From positions 124,001 through 188,000 of the forward strand of contig NZ_JACIHE010000015.1 in NCBI RefSeq assembly GCF_014198245.1: DNA of 64,000 nucleotides. Reading direction: 5' to 3'. The notes beneath the pieces are model-generated. The model saw only the letters and a program-made list of their open reading frames with translations, searched no databases and was not told the origin of the DNA. Position 1 is the stretch's first letter; the number at the start of each line of letters is the position of its first letter. This DNA comes from Bradyrhizobium sp. cir1 (GTDB lineage: Bacteria > Pseudomonadota > Alphaproteobacteria > Rhizobiales > Xanthobacteraceae). Shown here one piece after another: positions 26,302 to 32,007 of this stretch. The position numbers were made by a program, and so were the translations under genes.

Positions 26302-27486
26302 TCAGAAGACTCCGATCGTTCCGGTAACGAGCTCGTTGATGAGCTCGGAAATTTGGTCAAACTGAGCGGCGGCCACTTCTTCGGTCCGTGTCTTGACCTG
26401 CTCCAGCGGGACGCCCTGCCGCATCGCCAAATGGAGATGGACGAGAGCCGGGTTGTCGACCGGCGCGCCGATCTTGCTGACGATCAGACACCGCGCTTCC
26501 TTGACCTCCGGAATCAGGGAGACCAGCTTTTCGGCCGTCCGTGCCGCCAGGACGTTGTAGATCTTGCCGACATGGCTGACGGGGTTCTTGCCTGCAGCAG
26601 CCTCCAGGCTCATCGGCCGGCACGGCGTGATCAATCCGTTGACGCGATTGCCGCGTCCGACCTGGCCATCGTCTCCACCTTCTGCCGACGTGCCGGTGAC
26701 CGTCAGGTAGACGCTTCCGGATTCAATGTCGTCGGCCGCGTTGACGACGACCTCGCACTCTGCAAAGCCGTGGTCGCCAGCACATCCACAGACCCAGGCC
26801 GCGAGGGCGGCCTTCTGTTCGAGATAGTCGTCGACACCGGCGAGATATCGACCGATCATCGCGCAGGCGACCGTGAGCCTGAGCCGCGTGCCTTTTCGCA
26901 CTGCCATGACCTTGATGTCCTCGCCCCAGGCTGGATGGTCGTGCGTACGGGCGCGGCCGTGCAGTTGCTGGTCGACGGCCAATACGAGCCGTTCGACCGC
27001 GCTCAATGGAGCGTGCCCGACCCCGAACGACGTATCATTGGCCAGCAGGAGGCCTTCCGGATCCCGGCGCGAAAACAGTGCCTGCAGATCCTCTGACCCC
27101 TGCCGAACCAGCGCCTCGAACCGGACATCACGATCCGGATCCAGCGCGTGAAGATTTGTCTTCAACCACGACCTGGAGCCTTCGACCGCGATCTCCGCGA
27201 TCGGGATCGTCTCAGTGGCGATCGCGCGCCCGGCCAGCAGGATCCTTATCGGCTCGATCACGCGGCCGCCGCCGAAGGCCGGAGCGGCTTTGCCCGCACA
27301 CAACAACGCCTTATCGACGTTGTGATGCAGCACGCGGCCGAACCGGCTGCGGTATTCCCGACAGAGGTTACGGGACAACGTCTCGGCAAGAGCATCGCAG
27401 ATGGTGTCCGGATGGCCGAGGCCCTTGCGCTCGACGACTTCAACATCGTCAGCAGACTCCAGCCGCGAAACAACAAGCTCAAACAT
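26302..27486 (-). CDS. Archaeal-type S-adenosylmethionine synthetase (methionine adenosyltransferase)
   Basis: 394 aa, close to the roughly 400 aa of archaeal MAT (PF01941) and unrelated in sequence to bacterial MetK. Diagnostic segments: 'VVERKGLGHPDTICDALAE', 'HHNVDKALLCAG', 'FGGGRVIEPIRILLAGRA', 'NDTSFGVGHAPLS' and 'GRGNRVNGLI'. It makes S-adenosylmethionine from methionine and ATP. A housekeeping metK presumably exists elsewhere. The gene lies 127 bases after a DUF2933-methyltransferase-secreted-protein operon on the same strand and probably belongs to it, which would put a private SAM supply beside a membrane methyltransferase. Presence in an alphaproteobacterium implies horizontal transfer. 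Confidence 0.92.
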   Translation of the reverse strand: MFELVVSRLESADDVEVVERKGLGHPDTICDALAETLSRNLCREYRSRFGRVLHHNVDKALLCAGKAAPAFGGGRVIEPIRILLAGRAIATETIPIAEIAVEGSRSWLKTNLHALDPDRDVRFEALVRQGSEDLQALFSRRDPEGLLLANDTSFGVGHAPLSAVERLVLAVDQQLHGRARTHDHPAWGEDIKVMAVRKGTRLRLTVACAMIGRYLAGVDDYLEQKAALAAWVCGCAGDHGFAECEVVVNAADDIESGSVYLTVTGTSAEGGDDGQVGRGNRVNGLITPCRPMSLEAAAGKNPVSHVGKIYNVLAARTAEKLVSLIPEVKEARCLIVSKIGAPVDNPALVHLHLAMRQGVPLEQVKTRTEEVAAAQFDQISELINELVTGTIGVF

Positions 27487-27613
27487 GAGAGTGGACCACA
27501 GCGTTCATCAAGCCGCTTCACGGCGATTACCGCTCGCTACGGCGCTGAACCATTCCAACCTTCCCGTTGGAAGTTCACAGCATGCGGCGTCGAAACCTTT
27601 GCGTGTCCAGCCG

Positions 27614-28099
27614 CTACCGGCGATGGTCGTACTTGAATTCCATGACGGCCGGACTTGCACCGCTCCGCTCAACGGTCAATTTCACGGTGTAAAGGTCAAA
27701 GCCGGGCAGATCGACGAAACCGCCATAGGTGGTCGTACCGGAAATCTGCATCGGCTCAAGCTTCACCTTGCTGCCAGACAATCCGAGACCGGACACCTGC
27801 GCCGTCACGATGGCGTCCGATAGCCGCTTGCCACCCGTCGCATCGAAGACGGCAGCTAGAAGGTGATACTCATGTCGCCCCTTGGGAATTCCGCTGTGCA
27901 TTGGCCGCTCAGTGGAACTGCCCGCAGGAAGGCCCTTGACCATTTCGGCCGGAACGACACCGAGATAGACGGTCACGCCGCCGACCGTTTTCGAAAGCTC
28001 GGATTCCGCGGCAACAGCAGCGGTGTTGCCACGGCCCATCGCTGAAACGGCGAGCACAAACGCTGCAAAAAGGGCGACCACAGCGTGTCTATTGGCCAT
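27614..28099 (-). CDS. Secreted protein with predicted Ig-like fold, unknown function
   Basis: 161 aa. Signal peptide at residues about 1-31 ('AVVALFAAFVLAVSAMG', cleavage near 'AVAAES'). The body has alternating beta-strand character ('SDAIVTAQVSGLGLSGSKVK', 'TTYGGFVDLPGFDLYTVKL'), suggesting an immunoglobulin-like domain reminiscent of YtkA/FixH-type periplasmic proteins, often linked to metal delivery. That comparison is by eye only. 'MHSGIPKGRHEYHLL' supplies Met and His residues that could bind copper. Its start overlaps the stop of the methyltransferase gene by 11 bases, so it is in the same operon. Confidence 0.7.
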   Translation of the reverse strand: MANRHAVVALFAAFVLAVSAMGRGNTAAVAAESELSKTVGGVTVYLGVVPAEMVKGLPAGSSTERPMHSGIPKGRHEYHLLAAVFDATGGKRLSDAIVTAQVSGLGLSGSKVKLEPMQISGTTTYGGFVDLPGFDLYTVKLTVERSGASPAVMEFKYDHRR

Positions 28100-28769
28100 G
28101 GCGATAACCTCCGCTGGATTCCTGGCTGAGCAGCCGGCTCAGCTTCGGAATGAACCCGGGAACGTCGGCCACATATTTGTCATAGGCGACGCCAAATTCG
28201 GCTCGCGCGTCCTTCTCCTCGCCTTTCGCCAGTCGGACATACATGACGGTCAGCACCGGAAACATCGCCAGCGTCAGGATCGTCGGCCACTGCAACAGGA
28301 AGCCGAACATCACCAGGATGAAGCCGACATATTGTGGATGCCGGACGTAGCTGTAGGGGCCGGTGACGGCCAGGCTACGGGTCTGCTGCGCGTCGAACAG
28401 CACCCTCCAGGCGGCCGCGATCAGAATGAAACCGGCCGCGATGAAGATGAAGCTCAGGATGTGGAACGGTCCGGCGTGCGGATTGGCCTTCCAGCCAAAC
28501 ATCATCTCGAGCAGGTGGCCGGCGTCGTGCGAGAACCAGTCGACATTCGGATAGTGCGACTGCAGCCAGCCCGAAAGGAAATAGATGGTGAGCGGAAAGC
28601 CGTACATCTCCACGAACAGCGCCACCAGGAAGGCGCTGAAGGCGCCGAAGGAGCGCCAGTCGCGGGAGGTCTGCGGCTTGAAGAAGCTGTAGGCAAACAG
28701 GATGAACACCGCCGAGTTGACGATGACGAGACTCCACAGGCCATAGGCAGGCGCGGCGTCGTGCATCAC
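28089..28769 (-). CDS. ICMT/PEMT-like integral-membrane methyltransferase
   Basis: 226 aa with about five or six membrane helices. The C-terminal signature 'TGPYSYVRHPQYVGFILVMF' is the SAM-binding motif of the isoprenylcysteine/phospholipid methyltransferase family (RHPxY), followed by 'LAKGEEKDARAEFGVAYDKY' with the conserved E-E pair. Bacterial members methylate small membrane-soluble or surface substrates, mostly unknown. It overlaps the DUF2933 gene by four bases (ATGA) and the next gene by 11. The archaeal-type SAM synthetase downstream could feed it. Confidence 0.87.
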   Translation of the reverse strand: MMHDAAPAYGLWSLVIVNSAVFILFAYSFFKPQTSRDWRSFGAFSAFLVALFVEMYGFPLTIYFLSGWLQSHYPNVDWFSHDAGHLLEMMFGWKANPHAGPFHILSFIFIAAGFILIAAAWRVLFDAQQTRSLAVTGPYSYVRHPQYVGFILVMFGFLLQWPTILTLAMFPVLTVMYVRLAKGEEKDARAEFGVAYDKYVADVPGFIPKLSRLLSQESSGGYRHGQ

Positions 28770-29020
28770 GCGCTCCCTTGATCGTTCGGCTGGCCGCCGC
28801 CGTGATGATGACCATGTCCGCCATGCATGAAGAGATGCATCAGCGGACAGGCGAGGAGCGGGAGCCAGACCAGGACCCCGAGCACGTGCGCCCGGTGCTC
28901 GGTGAACAGCAGCGCACCGGCGATGACCATGAATCCGATCAGGACCAGGCCGGCCTTGGTTTTGGTGGAGATGCCCCCTTGCGGGCGCTCTCGAAACCCG
29001 GAATGGTCTTGCACCGTCAT
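28766..29020 (-). CDS. DUF2933 small membrane protein with His-rich tail
   Basis: 84 aa. Two hydrophobic segments ('AGLVLIGFMVIAGALLFTEH' and 'HVLGVLVWLPLLACPLMHLF') are followed by 'MHGGHGHHHGGGQ'. The 'CPLMHLFMHGGHGHHH' end is the DUF2933 hallmark and a likely metal (copper) ligand set. Family members commonly sit near copper-resistance and methyltransferase genes. First gene of the operon. A perfect TTGA-N6-TCAA box lies 51-64 bases upstream. Confidence 0.85.
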   Translation of the reverse strand: MTVQDHSGFRERPQGGISTKTKAGLVLIGFMVIAGALLFTEHRAHVLGVLVWLPLLACPLMHLFMHGGHGHHHGGGQPNDQGSA

Positions 29021-29070
29021 GACACGCTCCTGCGGCTATCGAGAGCCTAGCGGCGCGGTCGTCGTCATAG

Positions 29071-29084
29071 TTGATTCACGTCAA
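29071..29084. promoter_or_regulatory. FixK/FNR-like box upstream of DUF2933 operon
   Basis: TTGATTCACGTCAA matches TTGA-N6-TCAA exactly. Its centre is 57 bases before the start at 29020, so an activator site at -41.5 would put the transcription start about 16 bases before the gene. Confidence 0.7.
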
Positions 29085-29101
29085 GGTCCCGGCAAGAGTC
29101 C

Positions 29102-29755
29102 TCACTTGCCTTGCATCGGCATGGCGCCCATTCGGCCAGCTTGCATCATCGGCATCATGCCCATCTGCGGCGCGAGCAATTCGTCGGCGGTCTTTTTCTG
29201 CTCGTCGGAGAGGACGCCGACGAGGCTTGTGAGTGCGGACCTCATCGCGCGGGTGGTCTCCAGCCGGGCCGACAGCCATTTCTCCTGCCAGGTCAGCCGA
29301 TCCACCAAGGTCTCGGATCCGGAGCCGGCCATCGACCCGCGGAGCTCTCCGAGGGCCTTGGCATTCGCGCGCAACGCGTCGGCGAAAGCATTCCAGGCCG
29401 GCACCTGAGCGTCCGTGATCTTGAGTTCAGCCCGCAGAAACGCGACCCGGCCTTCGACATGGTCGATCGTTTCCATTCCGCTCATGCAGTCACCGCCGGA
29501 CTGACGCATCATGCCCATCATCCGCATCATGTCGGGCATCGGCATGTTGCCGCCCATCATGTTCATCATGCCGCCGCCCATCTTGCCCTGAGATGGGGCT
29601 TTGCTGCGCGGCGCGTCTGGCGGCGTGGCCGGACTGGTTGCAGGAGCGTCCTTCTGATCCGGATGATGGCCCTGATGCTCGGCAGGCGATTGCGCGAGCG
29701 AGGGGTTACCGAGGACCGTGAGCAGCAGGGCTGCCGCAAGCGCCGGGCGTCGCAT
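29102..29755 (-). CDS. Periplasmic LTXXQ/Spy-like protein, Met-rich
   Basis: 217 aa from ATG 29755 ('MRRPALAAALLLTVLG', cleavage near 'PSLAQ'). An ATG eight codons upstream is possible. After a Pro/His-rich stretch comes a strikingly Met-rich segment ('GGGMMNMMGGNMPMPDMMRM'), then a helical domain with 'TLVDRLTWQEKWLSARLE' and 'LTSLVGVLSDEQKK' (LTxxQ-type motif of the Spy/CpxP family). The Met-rich segment suggests copper(I) binding, and the Spy-like part an ATP-independent periplasmic chaperone. It diverges from the His-rich mini-protein and has its own FixK-like box. Confidence 0.83.
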   Translation of the reverse strand: MRRPALAAALLLTVLGNPSLAQSPAEHQGHHPDQKDAPATSPATPPDAPRSKAPSQGKMGGGMMNMMGGNMPMPDMMRMMGMMRQSGGDCMSGMETIDHVEGRVAFLRAELKITDAQVPAWNAFADALRANAKALGELRGSMAGSGSETLVDRLTWQEKWLSARLETTRAMRSALTSLVGVLSDEQKKTADELLAPQMGMMPMMQAGRMGAMPMQGK

Positions 29756-29815
29756 CTTGGTTCTCCTGAGATTCCGCATCCAGGCGCATAATGGCGACCG
29801 CCCTCCACAAGCGAG

Positions 29816-29829
29816 TTGACCGAGGTCAA
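29816..29829. promoter_or_regulatory. FixK/FNR-like box serving the LTXXQ gene
   Basis: TTGACCGAGGTCAA, exact TTGA-N6-TCAA and palindromic over its full 14 bases apart from the centre. Its centre is about 67 bases before the start at 29755, consistent with activation of the leftward gene. Confidence 0.7.
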
Positions 29830-29863
29830 AGAAAACCGCGGGATACGGGAGCGTCGCGAAAGT

Positions 29864-29877
29864 TTGAGATTCCTCAA
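29864..29877. promoter_or_regulatory. FixK/FNR-like box serving the His-rich mini-protein
   Basis: TTGAGATTCCTCAA, exact TTGA-N6-TCAA. Its centre is about 63 bases before ATG 29934, which puts a start site about 22 bases upstream of the rightward gene. Together with 29816-29829 this gives the divergent pair one box each. Confidence 0.7.
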
Positions 29878-29933
29878 AACGGAACCTCCACTGCCTCTTA
29901 TGATGCCGTTCTCACAATCCTGGAGAACCGAAC

Positions 29934-30179
29934 ATGATCACCAAGAAGCTTTTCGTCGCCCTCGGCGTCGTTTCCCTGCTGGCCGTTCCCGCGATGGCTC
30001 AATCCACTGACAAGGAAAAGAACGGCCATCACTACAGTGGCGGGCCGAAGACCGAGGTCCCTCACCACATGGGCAAGAAAGAGAAGACCGGCACCTCGGC
30101 CAACGCCGAATCGGGCGGTCATCACTACACCGGCGGCCCCGGCACGTCGTCGCCTCACCACATGGGCGAAAAGAAGTAA
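29934..30179 (+). CDS. Secreted His-rich mini-protein with two internal repeats
   Basis: 81 aa. Signal peptide at residues 1-22 ('MITKKLFVALGVVSLLAVPA', cleavage near 'AMAQS'). The mature part is about 59 residues and mostly two copies of 'GHHYSGGP...PHHMG' ('NGHHYSGGPKTEVPHHMGKK' and 'GGHHYTGGPGTSSPHHMGEK'). Each copy offers HH, Y, HH and M, a likely copper or other metal site. AGGA-like ribosome sites lie near 'TGGAGAACCGAAC' before the ATG. The last codons are tandemly duplicated beyond the stop (ATGGGCGAAAAGAAGTA then ATGGGCGACAAGAAGTA). I do not recognise a named family. Confidence 0.8.
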   Translation: MITKKLFVALGVVSLLAVPAMAQSTDKEKNGHHYSGGPKTEVPHHMGKKEKTGTSANAESGGHHYTGGPGTSSPHHMGEKK

Positions 30180-30214
30180 TGGGCGACAAGAAGTAGTCCC
30201 GACCTCGGCCGGCC

Positions 30215-30285
30215 GAAGGCAAGGAGGAGGTGCGGCAGTTCGGCAAGGCCGACACCCGCAGGACGCCTTCATGGCCGCACTGAGT
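30215..30285 (+). pseudogene. Remnant of a second lepA 3' end
   Basis: This stretch aligns without interruption, apart from one missing base, to the last part of the intact lepA gene (about 13565-13632). The core TGCGGCAGTTCGGCAAGG is identical, and my hand alignment gives roughly 80% identity over about 65 bases. Translated it reads 'EGKEEVRQFGKAD', then, after correcting the one-base deletion, 'PQDAFMAAL', matching LepA '[23 protein letters not shown]'. It has no upstream lepA sequence and sits 35 bases after the His-rich gene. It is probably the scar of a deleted paralogue or of a recombination event. Confidence 0.7.
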
Positions 30286-30422
30286 GGACGGCGAGAATGG
30301 AACGGTCATTCCGGGGCGTACCATCTGGTGCGAGCCGGAAAGACCCTGTCTTGATCCTCCCGGCCAAATAGACCACCATCCGCGCCTCTACCGCTCACGG
30401 CAGAAGGGGCGAGGAAACGCGC

Positions 30423-31574
30423 ATGAACGCAACTCCCGGCGTTGGCCTGATCGAACGAGCCCGCGCGCTCGCGTCACTGATCGCGGGCGAAGCCGACGAG
30501 ATCGAACGGACGCGGCGGCTGACGCCTGCCGTGGTCTCCGCCCTTATCGAGAACGGGCTCTACCGCGCGCTGCTGCCGCAGAGCCTCGGCGGTGCGGAAG
30601 CGCCGCCTGACATCTTCATGCAGATGCTGGAAGAGATTGCGAAGGCGGATGCGTCCACCGCCTGGTGCCTCGGCCAATGCAGCGTCTGCGCGATGATCGC
30701 GGCCTGGCTCGATCACGACACCGCGCATGAGATCTTCAACACCGCGCCCGGCATCCTCGCCTGGGGCGCGATTGCGCATGAGGCGCGCGCGGTCGAGGGT
30801 GGCTATCGCGTCACGGCGCGCTGGGACTTTGCGTCCGGCTCGCGGCAGGCGAGCTGGCTGGGGGCGCATGTGCGCATCGTCGGCACTGACGGAGTGCCGC
30901 GCAAAAATGCCGACGGCTCGCCGGAGGTGCGGACCCTCCTGTTTCCGGTCGCTCACGCGACGTTGCATGACGTCTGGCAGGCGATCGGGCTCGCCGGCAC
31001 CGGCACGGACTCATACGAAGTGACTGACCTCTTCATCCCCGAGCGCTTCACGGCGTTCCGCGACGTATCGTCCGCGCTGCGCGGGACGGGGCCGCTCTAC
31101 AGGATCGGCACCGGCTCGACGTTCAGTCTCGGCTTTGCCGCGGTCTCGCTCGGCGTCGCGCGTGCCACGCTGGATGCGGCCATCGCGCTGGCGCGCGCAA
31201 AGCATCAGTCGCTGGCGGCCGGCGCCATGCGCGACAACGGGGCGGTCCAGGGACTGATCGGCCGCACCGAGGGCGATTTGCGCGCCGCGCGCGCCTATCT
31301 CTATGCCACGGCGAATGCGATGTGGCGCGAGCTGGTCGCGACCGGCGAATTCAGCGCGGCGCATCGCAGCGCGGTCCGGCTGGCGGCGACCTGGACCATC
31401 CACCAGGCGGCAAAGGTGGTCGACACCGCCTATCACATGGCCGGCGCCACCGCGGTGTTCCGCAACCAGCCGTTCGAGCGGCGCTTCCGCGACATGCATG
31501 CGATCGCCCAGCAGATCCAGGCGCGGGATACGCATTACGAGGATGTGGGGAAGGCGATTTTGGCGGGAGACTGA
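30423..31574 (+). CDS. Acyl-CoA dehydrogenase-superfamily flavoprotein (monooxygenase-like group)
   Basis: 383 aa. Acyl-CoA dehydrogenase fold: N-terminal helices ('ENGLYRALLPQSLGGAEAPP'), middle beta domain ('GGYRVTARWDFASGSRQASW'), C-terminal helices ('AYHMAGATAVFRNQPFERRF'). The sequence groups by eye with the HsaA/DszC/HpaB-C-like flavin monooxygenases and 'acyl-CoA dehydrogenase family' oxidases, which lack the usual catalytic glutamate, not with fatty-acid beta-oxidation enzymes. It would use FMNH2 or FAD and probably acts on an aromatic or sulfur compound. No flavin reductase gene is adjacent. The substrate is unknown. Confidence 0.85.
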   Translation: MNATPGVGLIERARALASLIAGEADEIERTRRLTPAVVSALIENGLYRALLPQSLGGAEAPPDIFMQMLEEIAKADASTAWCLGQCSVCAMIAAWLDHDTAHEIFNTAPGILAWGAIAHEARAVEGGYRVTARWDFASGSRQASWLGAHVRIVGTDGVPRKNADGSPEVRTLLFPVAHATLHDVWQAIGLAGTGTDSYEVTDLFIPERFTAFRDVSSALRGTGPLYRIGTGSTFSLGFAAVSLGVARATLDAAIALARAKHQSLAAGAMRDNGAVQGLIGRTEGDLRAARAYLYATANAMWRELVATGEFSAAHRSAVRLAATWTIHQAAKVVDTAYHMAGATAVFRNQPFERRFRDMHAIAQQIQARDTHYEDVGKAILAGD

Positions 31575-31595
31575 AGGGCGGCCGTGCTGACGGTG

Positions 31596-31749
31596 CGCTC
31601 CCTCGCCCCGTTCTTACGGGGCCGCGACGAGCTTCGCTCGCGCTGAGAGGGTTGGGGTGAGGGGCCTCTCTCCACACGGGAGGTCGCCGAGAGACCTGTA
31701 CCCCCCTCACCCGGATCGCAAGAGCGATCCGACCTCTCCCCGCTAGCGG
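31596..31749. repeat. Dispersed repeat family A, copy 2 (interrupted)
   Basis: Same sequence as 7637-7774, starting GCTCCCTCGCCCCGTTCTTA. The terminal palindrome CTCTCCCCGCTAGCGGGGAG is split after CCGCTAGCGG by the element at 31750-31974 and resumes at 31975-31992. The whole gap 31575-32007 between the dehydrogenase gene and the convergent GGDEF/EAL gene is made of repeats. Confidence 0.85.
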
Positions 31750-31974
31750 CAGGGCTATCGCATATGAAGAAGCGTGGCGGATAGCTCGCCCGCAGCCGAT
31801 CCTTCGAGACGCCCGCCAATGGCGGGCCCTCAGGATGAGGGCGGAGTGCGCGGCGGCAATTTCAACGGGGCAAATGCTGCTTAGCCTCATCCTGAGGAGC
31901 GCGCTCTTGCGCGCGTCTCGAAGGACGAGGCGCTTGCTCTGATCGTCACCAAGAAGCCATCTGCGATAGCCCTG
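31750..31974. mobile_element. MITE-like 225-bp element with terminal inverted repeats and 10-bp flanking direct repeat
   Basis: CAGGGCTATCGCA at 31750-31762 is the exact reverse complement of TGCGATAGCCCTG at 31962-31974. Extending inwards gives 16 of 17 matches. CCGCTAGCGG flanks it directly on both sides (31740-31749 and 31975-31984), as expected of a target-site duplication. Removing the element and one flank copy restores the palindrome seen in the uninterrupted copies of repeat A. It encodes no transposase, so it would be moved in trans. It carries a copy of another palindrome (31799-31926). Confidence 0.75.
31799..31926. repeat. Dispersed repeat family B, copy 1 (inside the MITE-like element)
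   Basis: Arms TCCTTCGAGACGCCCGCC...CCTCAGGATGAGG and CCTCATCCTGAGG...CGTCTCGAAGGA enclose a 45-base spacer. The same arms and a related spacer (GCGGAGTGCG...TGCTGCTTAG) occur in reverse orientation at 59799-59926, and the arms with a different spacer at 50412-50520. Confidence 0.8.
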
Positions 31975-32007
31975 CCGCTAGCGGGGAGAGGTAAAGCGCG
32001 GCAGCAT

